Part shown: piece by piece, positions 17,101 to 24,852 of the stretch
How positions within the stretch are numbered: the first letter of the stretch is position 1
How the letters are laid out: each line of letters opens with the position of its first letter
DNA from: an uncultured Bacteroidales bacterium
GTDB taxonomy: Bacteria; Bacteroidota; Bacteroidia; Bacteroidales; F082
Direction: 5' to 3'
DNA length: 42,593 nucleotides
NCBI GenBank assembly: GCA_946185535.1
Contig: CAMHJX010000025.1
Coordinates: forward strand, 1 to 42,593
The notes under the pieces: generated by a model
What the model was told of the DNA's origin: nothing
The model's database searches: none
What the model saw: only the letters and a program-made list of their open reading frames with translations
Position numbers and translations under genes: made by a program

Positions 17101-18068
17101 TGATCGGTGTAGCCAAACAAGCCACCCACAGGCTGCAAATCCCCATCGCCGATGAACTGATTCAGATTCAGGATATTATAGCCATTGCCGTTGAAATGTC
17201 CCATGAACATATTGGTTGCGGTTCCGATGGAGACCCACTGTATCGTTCCGCCCTCGCACCTTTGCAGATTGATGTTTGCCACCAATTTATAATAGGCATC
17301 GCCACCAATGCCGTTGTTTGTTTCATAGGCGAGCAAAGCCAGTTGTTCCGAAGTGGCAATTTGATAGGGATTTTCGGCAGTACCGTCACCGCCAGCGTAT
17401 GCTTCGGCCACCGTGCCGTCCCAGCAGTAGGATTGTTGGTCGCAATCATACGAGCCTTCGTGATAAAGCATCTCACCGTCAACAAGATAGCAGCGCAAGT
17501 AATCTATGGAATTACCACAGTAAATCTCACCAATGCAAGCACCTGGATAAGGGAACAGTCCATTTATTTCGCCGATGCCTTCAATGATGGTTCCTTCTCC
17601 AGTATAGAAGAACGAATTGTAATACTCGTCTCCTCCTATGGCATACACATGCTGCACACGGTAGGTATGGCCTTCCCATGTCTCCTCCTCAACGGATTGC
17701 ACCTGTATCTCGAAAGAACAGGAATCCACTTCACAAATCCACGATTCGCCCACTTCGGCATCGAAGTCGTAAAGTGTGGTGAAGGCCTGCAAAGTCTGGT
17801 TATACCAATACACCTTGTGGTTTTCTTCATAAACATACTGTGCGTCGCCGTTGCCACCAAAAAAAGGTCGGGTGATGATGCTGCACATATGCCCTTGGAT
17901 GAGGGTGTCGCCTTCCACAGCCATCCGATAATAAGTGATGGGGCTGTTCATGAAGGTGCCGACATTGAAGTACCATTCCGCGCCTTGGGGAGCGAAACTG
18001 CCATGCTGCGCCATGCCATTGAACACGAAGGCGAGCAGGATTACTAAGGTTAAAACTAACTTTTTCAT
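14157..18068 (-). CDS. giant T9SS surface protein with GLUG repeats, paralogue of 10287-14138
   Basis: 1303 residues, starting at ATG 18068 (MKKLVLTLVILLAFVFNG, a signal peptide). The frame stays open upstream to 18287 but that part is repeat DNA. Order: a 200-residue module (VYWYNQTLQAFTTLYDFDA), GLUG repeats (GGLVGYAGLS, GGIVGKVN, GGIVGWFRNG, GGIAGTAD, GGIVGYGDG, GGIVGLWSS), a lectin/fibronectin-like stretch at about 820-1010, a second module (VYWWNETLQDFTLLYDLGA) and a T9SS sorting domain (YPNPTDGVL to KKFVVNK). It lacks the N-terminal propeller of its paralogue. It is likely a surface adhesin. Two palindromic repeats lie in frame near the C-terminus and encode GPSTGSGT and QTVHAPSLP. Confidence 0.8.
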   Translation of the reverse strand: MKKLVLTLVILLAFVFNGMAQHGSFAPQGAEWYFNVGTFMNSPITYYRMAVEGDTLIQGHMCSIITRPFFGGNGDAQYVYEENHKVYWYNQTLQAFTTLYDFDAEVGESWICEVDSCSFEIQVQSVEEETWEGHTYRVQHVYAIGGDEYYNSFFYTGEGTIIEGIGEINGLFPYPGACIGEIYCGNSIDYLRCYLVDGEMLYHEGSYDCDQQSYCWDGTVAEAYAGGDGTAENPYQIATSEQLALLAYETNNGIGGDAYYKLVANINLQRCEGGTIQWVSIGTATNMFMGHFNGNGYNILNLNQFIGDGDLQPVGGLFGYTDHAVISNVRLVQCSIRGNGQYVGGLVGYAGLSNISNCSITQSSVKTEAGVAGGLVGCADMPFGTGFYPTDIEFSYLTNCLTDVATWIEGSDCAGGIVGKVNKNDGRNPWVIADCRVWDDGYTAGFSVTSDGDAGGIVGWFRNGSISGCLNQFVVTGGNPGTGGIAGTADFVTIKNCINQGEISGGFATGGIVGYGDGNTNVTSLDIIDCVNEGSVTCHDMGQHAFVGGIVGLWSSKIIRCVNKGDVMGIVKSSGFVGGIVGDCVGIVANCYNRGNVTATVDDSVVNPELLFVGGISATPDPTIYNVYNTGVVTGPELPASVIHDYGNIIGRGLEDSHYLNAYWLDDDDLSACGNVNEPELHGSTAFVQGATSTSWTLNDAEYGTTDLLEALNFGAAVVLDSVPSYPHICTWMEDMEGTNDGFPVFGPFSAGDDMLEAYCEAPFNFFGSPTTDQGIYGAQLWWNKPFASHWFHYDEKPYAGSAEVFCWGIRIPGEEIHAGDMLTHVAFYKVGGQNEAAQYDFAFSGGETEPENLEFLAWNSVLVEPGPDEWVMVKLRYPIICEEGRSLWIVMRAPFVAGNKAPYCQTSGNPDARWVSLIGGWYDYLAVEGTGGDWMIRGYFTNDMGYQEAGYNEDLDHYNIYRGSTLEEMEKVAEVGRDAEEYFDTLEQPFGDYYYQLTASYTDGRESAPAKRSENPHSPDYVYFHVGNMSSLGSEWYYEIQNENGSITYQHLQYAADTTVNHKDVKIIIRTNTLYDKGEHSEVTREYIYEDFGKVYWWNETLQDFTLLYDLGAQAGDEWEIKVGLESIIMHVDTVEQYEYEGTTYRLLHVSDANNLFSGEIMSGIGHLTSFFPERLMTRGENFRVEGIRCYWREGNLVFKYGDKDCDEVYQELHNGIEEDGPSTGSGTFTIYPNPTDGVLFVQTVHAPSLPTATYRITNLMGQTVQTGSLNAETQQIDVSGLPQGMYFITFAGETKKFVVNK
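14315..14342. repeat. 28-bp TAGAGACG...CGTCT palindrome inside a coding sequence
   Basis: The two 14-bp arms match with one mismatched pair around GCATGC. It is of the same type as 28763-28790. In the T9SS gene it encodes QTVHAPSL, within the sorting domain. Confidence 0.65.
14380..14406. repeat. 27-bp CCCTGAGCCCGTCGAAGGG repeat inside a coding sequence
   Basis: Identical over 27 bp to 19804-19830. On the coding strand it gives GPSTGSGT, a linker just before the T9SS sorting domain. Confidence 0.7.
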
Positions 18069-18111
18069 AGGTCTAAGTATTTGATTGTTATTACTTTGTA
18101 TTTCTTTTTTT

Positions 18112-18262
18112 GTCACAAAACCAACAAAACCTTCAAAACCCTTTTTGCAGGGTGGGGAAAGCGGCCAACTGGCCCGCTTTCCGGCGGCAACCCGGTTGGG
18201 TGCCGCCACACGCTTTTCTTTGGTCTTGTTCATTGTTTTGCAAGTTTTGTATGTTTTGTGAT
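18112..18262. mobile_element. 151-bp element with 28-bp terminal inverted repeats and two inner hairpins
   Basis: 18112-18139 is the imperfect reverse complement of 18235-18262 (about 23 of 28 positions). Inside, GGAAAGCGG (18156-18164) pairs with CCGCTTTCC (18174-18182), and GGCGGCA plus CCC (18183-18193) pair with GGG plus TGCCGCC (18198-18207). It reaches the stop codon of the TPR gene. It looks like a MITE-type or REP-type unit; no transposase is nearby. Confidence 0.5.
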
Positions 18263-19740
18263 TAAACCGCATTGACAATTTCCTCAAAGGTCCGTGTGTC
18301 GTCCGTGAGGTTCATCTTCATCTGTTTGATGCGGGTCTTGCGGCGGTAGTACGACTCGGTCTGGGTGTCCAAGAGGATGGAAATCACCTGGTTGGAAAAG
18401 CCGTTCTTGGAGAGGCAGCAGATGCGCACATCCCACTTGCCGAGTTTGGGATAGAGTTCGAGGAGGCGCTGCGAGAAGCCGTCGTACACCAAGTCGGTGA
18501 GGCTGATGAAGTCGGCCCAGTCGTCGTCGCTGAGGGCGAAGCTCATCGTGTCGGCGGTCACCTGCTCGCCGAGGCCCTGCGCCGTGGTGTAGACCTTGTT
18601 GCGCCCCATGATCTTGCTCGTCATCAGCAGGTCTTTTTGAGAGAGCGTCTGACGGTCGCGGCGCAGGTCGTCGTTGGTACGGATGAGGTTCTCCATGTCG
18701 CTCACCAACTCGTGGATGCGGTTTTGGTCGCGTTCCACTTGGCTGCGGAACTGCTCCACGGCCAATTTGTGGTCGCTCACCTTCTTCCTCACAATCAGCA
18801 CGATGACCAAGAGCGCAATCACCGCTGCTGCGATAATGAGCCAAAGTTTGAGGCTACGGTTTCGGAGCAGACTCTCCATCTCGCTCTTCTGCGCCTTCAG
18901 TTCGTACTCGGCCTTGAGGCGTTGTAGGTTGTCGGAGGCATGTTCCTTGTCGGCCTGCATCATGTATTGCGTGAAGAGGTCTTGGTATTCCATGGCCTGC
19001 TCAAGATGGCCTTCGTTGTAGGCGATGGCGTAAAGCGTTTGGTACACCGACATCTTCAGTCCGGCGCGCTCGCTGCGGAGGGCGGCTTCGAGGTAAGGCT
19101 TAGCTTCGGCGTAGTTATCAGTGTAGTAGTATAATACACCCATCGTCATATTGGCGATGTCGGTGTTGTTGTCATCAAGCTCGCCCTCCAAGGCGCGGCG
19201 AACGCAAGTCATGGCTTCGGGATAGTTGCCCACGGGCAGGTAGTAGTCGCGGCCCATCTCCAGATAGATGTCGCTTTGCATGGCCTTATCGTTTAATAAG
19301 GTGGCGATGCTGAAGGCCGTGTCGTAGTAATGCTTGGCTTGGGCAAACTGCTCCAGCGACTTCGCCACGCGGCCGCAGTTGCGCATCGTGGTCATCACGG
19401 CAGTGGAGTCGTCGATTTGGCGGAAACACGCGATGGCTTCGCAGTGCATCTTGAGGGCATCGTCGAAGAGGCCGTGTTTGTTGTACATCGCACCGAGGTT
19501 GTCTTTGAGTTGGCCTTCGAGGCGGAGGTTTTCGGTGGTTGGCTCGCAGCCTTGCATCAGCGCGAGGGCTTGCAGGAAACGGTCGGTGGCCTCTTCCGAG
19601 AGGCGTTGCTGGCGCAGTTCGGTACCTTCATCATATAAGGCACGCGCCTGCTGCACGCGTTTGGCGGGAGTGTCGCACGAGGACAGCATCACGCCGAGCG
19701 CGAGGGTCGTTAGGATGAGTGATTTTAGTGTTGCTTTCAT
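18262..19740 (-). CDS. membrane-anchored TPR lipoprotein with C-terminal helix-turn-helix
   Basis: 492 residues. A lipobox (LSSC, Cys22) ends the signal peptide. TPR-like helices fill residues 30-290 (AMYNKHGLFDDALKMH, GNYPEAMTCVRRALE, DNYAEAKPYLEAAL). One membrane span (LWLIIAAAVIALLVIVLIV, about 300) is followed by a coiled coil and a C-terminal LuxR-like helix-turn-helix (DVRICCLSKNGFSNQVISIL, TESYYRRKTRIKQ). This is a Bacteroidota architecture thought to sense envelope conditions and bind DNA on the inner side; the signal is unknown. It stands directly upstream of the two giant T9SS genes in the same direction and may control them. ATG 19740 is chosen; the longer frame to 19902 covers promoter and repeats. 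Confidence 0.75.
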   Translation of the reverse strand: MKATLKSLILTTLALGVMLSSCDTPAKRVQQARALYDEGTELRQQRLSEEATDRFLQALALMQGCEPTTENLRLEGQLKDNLGAMYNKHGLFDDALKMHCEAIACFRQIDDSTAVMTTMRNCGRVAKSLEQFAQAKHYYDTAFSIATLLNDKAMQSDIYLEMGRDYYLPVGNYPEAMTCVRRALEGELDDNNTDIANMTMGVLYYYTDNYAEAKPYLEAALRSERAGLKMSVYQTLYAIAYNEGHLEQAMEYQDLFTQYMMQADKEHASDNLQRLKAEYELKAQKSEMESLLRNRSLKLWLIIAAAVIALLVIVLIVRKKVSDHKLAVEQFRSQVERDQNRIHELVSDMENLIRTNDDLRRDRQTLSQKDLLMTSKIMGRNKVYTTAQGLGEQVTADTMSFALSDDDWADFISLTDLVYDGFSQRLLELYPKLGKWDVRICCLSKNGFSNQVISILLDTQTESYYRRKTRIKQMKMNLTDDTRTFEEIVNAV

Positions 19741-19759
19741 AGGGTTGAATTTTATCTGT

Positions 19760-19830
19760 CGGGCCTTCGACGGGCTCTGGCACCTTAACTTCACGTGACA
19801 GCCAAGGTCCCTGAGCCCGTCGAAGGGCCG
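19760..19830. repeat. inverted pair of CCTTCGACGGGCTC repeats in a 5' leader
   Basis: 19760-19786 and 19804-19830 are near reverse complements around a 17-nt loop, forming a long hairpin. The right arm is identical to 14380-14406. It lies between the -7 box at 19841 and the TPR start codon, so it would be transcribed. Confidence 0.65.
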
Positions 19831-19840
19831 AAACACATCG

Positions 19841-19848
19841 CAAAAATA
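19841..19848 (-). promoter_or_regulatory. -7 box of the TPR lipoprotein gene
   Basis: TATTTTTG on the minus strand, predicting a leader of about 95 nt that contains the long hairpin. Confidence 0.55.
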
Positions 19849-19892
19849 TACAGAAAAAACGCTTGTCAAGAGGTTTTTGGGGAGCCTCTCGG

Positions 19893-19975
19893 TTTTGTCC
19901 ATGCTTTTTTGGATTGTCCAAATTTATTTTATTGGAAATCAATGATGTAATTTCGGCATGGACAAAATTTTGTCC
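19893..19975. promoter_or_regulatory. cluster of TGTCC palindromic motifs upstream of the TPR gene
   Basis: TTTTGTCCATGC (19893-19904) is the exact reverse complement of 19956-19967. The latter overlaps the perfect palindrome GGACAAAATTTTGTCC (19960-19975), and a further ATTGTCCAAAT lies at 19914. It is located 45-130 bp upstream of the -7 box. It could be an operator array or the 3' end of the ATPase transcript. Confidence 0.4.
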
Positions 19976-20004
19976 CTATGATTTTTTGGAAAAAAGGATA
20001 AAAA

Positions 20005-21132
20005 TCACAGCCTTTCGAGCCAATGAGAGAAGAAAACATCGCCCACAGAGTAGTCTATTCCCTCAAGACTGACCTCAACATTGAGCAATCCTTTTTCGCT
20101 AAGCGACTCGGCCAACTTCCGCGAAGCCGAGGCACCACCAATCTGATACCGTTTCAGAAAATCGGCAGCAGTAATCTGCCTAACACCCCCCTCTTTGGCT
20201 ACGGCAATGAGATAGTTCCACTGCTTGTCTGTCAACATTTGGCGGTACTGCAAATAAACGGCCTCGCTTTGTTTCAGTAACTGATTGCAAGTGCTTTTCA
20301 CTTCGGCCAAGTCAATGGTTTTCTTTCCGTTGGCATAAATAGCATGGCACAACTGTTGGGTATAGTAAGTCACCCGTTGTGTCCAATCAAGAACGAATTG
20401 AAGGGCTTCGTCGGTGATGCTTCGCTTGCCACTGCCAAACAACTGGCGGATAAAAGCAGCGTAACGCTCTTCCGAGATTTTTCCCAAAGAAACAAAAGTC
20501 GTACTCGAATAGAAAGGTTTCCGTTCATTGGCAAAAATGTCCGTCATGATATGCTTTTTGCTGCCACAAAAGATAAAAGTAAGATTCTTGCATTGCTGGA
20601 TATATGTGCGTAACAAGGCTTCCATATTTTGCTCGGGATATTCCCTAATCTGCTGAAACTCATCGATGGCAATGACAATAGGCGAATTCTGTCCATCAAG
20701 GAATTCGAATAATCCGCGCAAGGTGTACTCCTTTTCTTGAACCGTCTGGTAAGCGATTTGCAACTGGGGCTGACCCGTCAAGGTATCGTAGGTAACCTGT
20801 GGCCTAAACGACTTGATATAGTTCACCAACCGCTTGCCAAATGTTGACTTTTCCGGAATAGCACTTAATGCCGCCTCTGCAAACAATTTGATGAACCCGT
20901 CAATATTGTCCGAAGCAAAAATGTCCACATACACGGTCTGAATGTTAGGATAAAACGCTTTTATTTCATCAAACAACCTAAAAATCAGCCCTGTTTTCCC
21001 TAATCTTCGGCGCGAAATCAAAGTCATATTGGTCTGGTTTAGACAGTTGCGCAACATCAGTTGCAACTCTTCCTCACGGTCGCAAAACAAGTCTTTCGAC
21101 TCGTAAGCTTTGATGACAAAAGGATTATCCAT
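20005..21132 (-). CDS. archaeal-type (AAA) ATPase of the Bacteroidota ATP-binding protein family
   Basis: 375 residues. Walker A is SRRRLGKTGLIF (residues about 41-52) and Walker B IVIAIDEFQQI. A sensor-like FIFCGSKKHIM and a C-terminal winged helix (AADFLKRYQIGGASASRKLAESL) complete the STAND/archaeal ATPase pattern. Such proteins are abundant in gut Bacteroidota and their role is unknown; they may be stress, defence or mobile-element related. The start MDNPFVIKAYES is canonical. It is a single gene with a TATCTTTG box and a clear palindromic operator upstream, which suggests tight control, perhaps by the winged helix itself. Confidence 0.75.
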   Translation of the reverse strand: MDNPFVIKAYESKDLFCDREEELQLMLRNCLNQTNMTLISRRRLGKTGLIFRLFDEIKAFYPNIQTVYVDIFASDNIDGFIKLFAEAALSAIPEKSTFGKRLVNYIKSFRPQVTYDTLTGQPQLQIAYQTVQEKEYTLRGLFEFLDGQNSPIVIAIDEFQQIREYPEQNMEALLRTYIQQCKNLTFIFCGSKKHIMTDIFANERKPFYSSTTFVSLGKISEERYAAFIRQLFGSGKRSITDEALQFVLDWTQRVTYYTQQLCHAIYANGKKTIDLAEVKSTCNQLLKQSEAVYLQYRQMLTDKQWNYLIAVAKEGGVRQITAADFLKRYQIGGASASRKLAESLSEKGLLNVEVSLEGIDYSVGDVFFSHWLERL

Positions 21133-21157
21133 AGCAGCATTTTTTATATTGACGCTG

Positions 21158-21165
21158 CAAAGATA
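21158..21165 (-). promoter_or_regulatory. -7 box of the ATPase gene
   Basis: TATCTTTG on the minus strand, 26 nt before ATG 21132. Confidence 0.6.
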
Positions 21166-21191
21166 TATATTATTTTCAAATTACACAAAAG

Positions 21192-21214
21192 GTGTTACAC
21201 AAAAAGTGTAACAC
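21192..21214. promoter_or_regulatory. 9-bp inverted repeat operator upstream of the ATPase gene
   Basis: GTGTTACAC-AAAAA-GTGTAACAC is perfectly symmetric. Extra half-sites (TTACAC at 21181, AGTG at 21219) extend it. It sits at about the -40 to -60 region of the promoter. Confidence 0.55.
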
Positions 21215-21227
21215 TAAAAGTGAAATC

Positions 21228-21259
21228 AAAAAAAAGACGCTGCCGAAAGGCAACGTCTT
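21228..21259 (-). terminator. terminator of the EF-G gene
   Basis: AAGACG-C-TGCC-GAAA-GGCA-A-CGTCTT hairpin with an A run at 21228-21235, read as a U tract on the minus strand. Confidence 0.75.
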
Positions 21260-21285
21260 AAACATGCTCTAATTCTTGATAAAAA

Positions 21286-23355
21286 CTACTCTTTCTCGTT
21301 CCGCATCTTGACAATCTCCTCCTGTTTGTCTTTCGGCGTCGGCATGTACTGGTGGAACTCCATCGAGTAGTTGGCGCGGCCGGAAGTGAGGTTGCGCAAG
21401 GCGGTGGCATAGCCGAACATCTCCATCAGCGGAACGAAGGCATCCAACTTCTGCGAGCCCTTGCGGAAACGACGCATGGCCTCGATGCGACCACGGCGCT
21501 TGTTGACGTCGCCCGTCACATTGCCGATGTAGTCGTCGGGTGTATTGATTTCCACCTTCATCACAGGCTCAAGCAGCACAGGGTTGGCTTTCATGAAAGC
21601 CTGCTTGAAGCACATCTGGGCGCAGAGTTGGAAGGCCATGTCGCTGGAGTCGACGGGGTGTGAACTACCATCCACGAGGACACACTTCACATCCACGACG
21701 GGATAGCCTGCGAAAGGACCTTTGTTCATGGCTGCGGCCAGACCTTTCTGCACCGAGGGGATGTATTCCTTCGGGATGACGCCGCCCTTGGTGATGTCGA
21801 CGAACTCGAAGCCACCGCCCGGGTTAGGCTCAAAGCGGATGACGGTGTGGGCAAACTGGCCTTTGCCGCCGGTCTGCTTCACATAGCGGTAGTTGCACTC
21901 GAACGGTGCGGTGATGGTCTCGCGGAACGACACTGAAGGCGCGCCCACCGTGACCGGCACCTTGAACTCTTCCTTCAGACGGTCGACGATGATTTCCAGG
22001 TGCAACTCGCCCATGCCGGCGATGATGGTCTCTTCCGTCTCCTCATCGAAGTGGGCGTGGAACGACGGGTCCTCGTTGCAGAGCTTGGCCAAGGCCTCGC
22101 TCAACTTGCTGCGGTTCTTCTTATCGTCGAGGTTGACCTTCATCTCGATGACCGCTGGCGGTATATTGATGGATTCCAGCAAGATAGGTTGCTCTTCATT
22201 GCAAAGCGTGTCGCCCGTCTTAGTGTATTTCATGCCCACGAGCGCCACGATTTCGCCCGCGCTAGCCTCGTTGATTTCCTCGCGTTCCTTCGCCTTAATG
22301 CGGAAGATACGGCCCACACGCTCACTCTTCAGCTTGTTGGTGTTGTAGACGCTCATGCCGTTGGTCAACTTGCCGCTGAAGATACGGATAAAGGTCTGCT
22401 GGCCCACATACGGGTCGTTGATGAGCTTGAAGGCCAAAGCCGAGAAAGGCTCATTTTCAGAGGGGTTGCGACGGTAGGTCTTCTCCTCATTGGCGGGGTC
22501 GTGCGCGATGACGGCACCCAGGTCGTTGGGCGAAGGCAGGTAGTCGACGATGGCGTCCAAAAGGAGCTGGATACCTTTATTCTTATAGGCAGCACCGCAG
22601 AGCACCGGCACCATCATCAGTTTGATGGTGGCCTGACGGATAGCAGCCATCAGCTTGTCGGTCGGGATTTCTTTGTCTTCGAGGTAAAGTTCGGCGATTT
22701 CGTCGTCGAGGTCGGCCACCTTCTCGATGAGGTTGCGGCGGGCTTCCTGGGCCTGCTCCATCATGTTTTCCGGGATGGGACCCACGATGCGTTCCTTCTC
22801 GATGAAGCGCACCGAGTTCATCTGTACCAGGTCGACCATGCCCTCAAAATCAGACTCTGCTCCGATGGGGAGATGGAGTGGCACGGCGTTGGCGCCCAAG
22901 TATTTATGCATTTGGTTGACCACCTCTTGGAAGTCGGCACCCGTGCGGTCCATCTTGTTGACGAAGGCGATGCGGGGCACGCGGTATTTGTCGGCTTGGT
23001 TCCACACCGTCTCCGACTGCGGCTCCACGCCACCCACGGCGCAAAACACCGCCACCATGCCGTCGATGACGCGCAGCGAGCGCTCCACCTCGACGGTGAA
23101 GTCGACGTGGCCGGGAGTATCGATAAGGTTAATCTGATAGCCGTTCCAATGGGCAGTGATGGCTGCCGAAGCGATGGTGATGCCGCGCTCCTGCTCTTGT
23201 TTCATAAAGTCCATGGTGGCTTGTCCATCATGCGTTTCACCCACCTTACGGTTGACGCCCGTGAAGAACAGGATGCGTTCCGAAACCGTAGTCTTGCCAG
23301 CATCGATATGCGCAGCGATACCGATGTTTCTCAATTTTGAAATGTTTAAACTCAT
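21286..23355 (-). CDS. fusA: translation elongation factor G (stand-alone copy)
   Basis: 689 residues. GTPase that drives ribosomal translocation. All G motifs are intact: AHIDAGKTT (15-23), RGITI (57-61), DTPGH (79-83, with the catalytic His) and NKMD (133-136). Domains II-V follow, with GMGELHLE and [12 protein letters not shown]. It is not next to rpsL/rpsG/tuf as in a str operon; it is a single gene with its own promoter and terminator. Segments such as [19 protein letters not shown] and [16 protein letters not shown] differ from the common bacterial EF-G ([14 protein letters not shown]) and recall spirochaete-type factors, so it may be a second EF-G. Unlike the described Bacteroides EF-G2, GTPase residues look intact. 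The gene symbol is given for the family, not the paralogue. Confidence 0.88.
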   Translation of the reverse strand: MSLNISKLRNIGIAAHIDAGKTTVSERILFFTGVNRKVGETHDGQATMDFMKQEQERGITIASAAITAHWNGYQINLIDTPGHVDFTVEVERSLRVIDGMVAVFCAVGGVEPQSETVWNQADKYRVPRIAFVNKMDRTGADFQEVVNQMHKYLGANAVPLHLPIGAESDFEGMVDLVQMNSVRFIEKERIVGPIPENMMEQAQEARRNLIEKVADLDDEIAELYLEDKEIPTDKLMAAIRQATIKLMMVPVLCGAAYKNKGIQLLLDAIVDYLPSPNDLGAVIAHDPANEEKTYRRNPSENEPFSALAFKLINDPYVGQQTFIRIFSGKLTNGMSVYNTNKLKSERVGRIFRIKAKEREEINEASAGEIVALVGMKYTKTGDTLCNEEQPILLESINIPPAVIEMKVNLDDKKNRSKLSEALAKLCNEDPSFHAHFDEETEETIIAGMGELHLEIIVDRLKEEFKVPVTVGAPSVSFRETITAPFECNYRYVKQTGGKGQFAHTVIRFEPNPGGGFEFVDITKGGVIPKEYIPSVQKGLAAAMNKGPFAGYPVVDVKCVLVDGSSHPVDSSDMAFQLCAQMCFKQAFMKANPVLLEPVMKVEINTPDDYIGNVTGDVNKRRGRIEAMRRFRKGSQKLDAFVPLMEMFGYATALRNLTSGRANYSMEFHQYMPTPKDKQEEIVKMRNEKE

Positions 23356-23412
23356 TATTTTAGCTGATTTTCAATTTATTACAATTTTAAATCGGTCTCC
23401 CAATTTGCGCGG

Positions 23413-23420
23413 CAAAAGTA
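23413..23420 (-). promoter_or_regulatory. -7 box of the EF-G gene
   Basis: TACTTTTG on the minus strand, about 58 nt before ATG 23355. Confidence 0.5.
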
Positions 23421-23457
23421 CGGAAAAATTTTGAAACAACGTTTTATGTTCAAAACC

Positions 23458-23488
23458 TTTGCCATTTACAAAAAAAAACGTATCTTTG
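23458..23488 (+). promoter_or_regulatory. complete -33/-7 promoter of the tyrosine-rich T9SS gene
   Basis: TTTG at 23458-23461, 19 bp, then TATCTTTG at 23481-23488; this is the ideal Bacteroidota spacing. The leader to ATG 23542 is about 45 nt. Confidence 0.7.
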
Positions 23489-23541
23489 TCGCACATAAAG
23501 TCAGCCAAACTAATCAAACTAACCGACAAAAAGCAGATAAA

Positions 23542-24852
23542 ATGAAACGTATAATCAACACCTTACTTATTTGCGCATTTGCTATGGGTTCTTCTTTTGC
23601 TAGTTCACTTGTCGACAGCATCGCCCAACCCAGTCATATTATATTGACCAGACACGATGCCTCTGGAAACATGCTAAGTTCGTCATATGCAGACTTCGGC
23701 TATTATGGCAACGGAAAACTCAAGACTTTCAATTATGCCTATGGTGATCCCGGCAAGACTTATTCTTATGACGGAGATTTTCTCACGAAAATACGAATCA
23801 AGAATGGTACCGAGCACCCGGTCTATTTTGAAACCTTCAGATATTATTATGAGAACAACAAAGTAAGCAACATCTACCATGATGGAGATGAGTATGGGAT
23901 AACACACTCCTACAGAATTGGGTTTACATACGATGCATACGGCAGGCTTGAAAAGAAAGAGCTCTTCGACTATTACAATTATTATTTCAACGAAACAGAT
24001 TCTCTCTGGAGTTACTGGACTTACGAATATTTTGACAATGGGAAGACGAGAAAGGAAACGATGTATGAACATCCGTACTCCAAAGAATATGAGGTGATTT
24101 CCATTGAAGCCTATCGTTATGATGACGATTACCGATTGATTTCCATCCAAAAGGACTCGGAAACATCGCCCCTGACTTTGACGACCTACACCTACACCGA
24201 CAATGGCGAATTGGAGTCCGAAACCAAGCAAAACTGGGAAGACGGACGATGGGTCAATGCGAGCAAGTTTGTGAATGTTTTCGATTTTGAAGGTCGCATC
24301 GAAGAGCATCGGATGGGCGAATGGTCGGGCAACGAATGGAATCTCAACAAGAAAGCTTTGTACGTATATGATGCAAATGGCCTATGCAAGAACATTTCGA
24401 TTTTTAGAGAAACCGAGGAAACTATGTTGGCTTGGGATTATGAAGACGACACTCTCTTTTATGACTATCAGCCGTTCAAAAATAGCATTTCCATTTTCAA
24501 CAATCCTTTGCTGTCCATGCAGGAAAAGGATTTGCATGAATGTTGCGGTTCCTACAACGAAATGGAGATTGAGTATGTTTATACCGAAATCCCAACCTAT
24601 AATTCCGTTGAAGAGAAAGACAACGAGGCCTGTAAGGTGTATCCCAATCCCGGCAACGGTTCCGTGACTATTACCGCTCCCTTCGAGCGTTCGGTCATCC
24701 GTTTCTACGACCTTCAAGGACGTTTTGTTCACGCACATCTTTTCGACTTCCAAACCAATATCAGCACCGCCGACTGGAAATCAGGGCTTTATCTTTGGGA
24801 AATCTGGCAAGACACCCAAAAAATCGCCTCGGGTAAGTGGGTTAAGCAGTAA
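23542..24852 (+). CDS. tyrosine-rich YD-like secreted protein with T9SS sorting domain
   Basis: 436 residues. The signal peptide is MKRIINTLLICAFAMGSSFA. The middle (about 30-330) consists of strands rich in Y, D and G that recall YD/RHS or MORN-like wraps (YGNGKLKTFNYAYGD, YDAYGRLEKKELFDY, YTDNGELESETKQNW). Residues from about 365 form a type A T9SS sorting domain (KVYPNPGNGSVTI, IRFYDLQGRFVH, GLYLWEIW, ASGKWVKQ). It is probably a surface or released protein; no enzyme signature is visible. The longer frame from 23431 would include promoter DNA. It converges on the sialidase gene. Confidence 0.75.
   Translation: MKRIINTLLICAFAMGSSFASSLVDSIAQPSHIILTRHDASGNMLSSSYADFGYYGNGKLKTFNYAYGDPGKTYSYDGDFLTKIRIKNGTEHPVYFETFRYYYENNKVSNIYHDGDEYGITHSYRIGFTYDAYGRLEKKELFDYYNYYFNETDSLWSYWTYEYFDNGKTRKETMYEHPYSKEYEVISIEAYRYDDDYRLISIQKDSETSPLTLTTYTYTDNGELESETKQNWEDGRWVNASKFVNVFDFEGRIEEHRMGEWSGNEWNLNKKALYVYDANGLCKNISIFRETEETMLAWDYEDDTLFYDYQPFKNSISIFNNPLLSMQEKDLHECCGSYNEMEIEYVYTEIPTYNSVEEKDNEACKVYPNPGNGSVTITAPFERSVIRFYDLQGRFVHAHLFDFQTNISTADWKSGLYLWEIWQDTQKIASGKWVKQ

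Noticed and set aside
18069-18287. N-terminal extension of the giant T9SS protein
   Set aside because: The frame is open but crosses the inverted-repeat element and the upstream stop region; the signal peptide begins at ATG 18068.
22000-23340. Long open frame (446 codons) on the plus strand opposite EF-G
   Set aside because: It is the antisense shadow of a highly conserved gene with biased codons; the translation is His/Val/Asp-rich with no motif.
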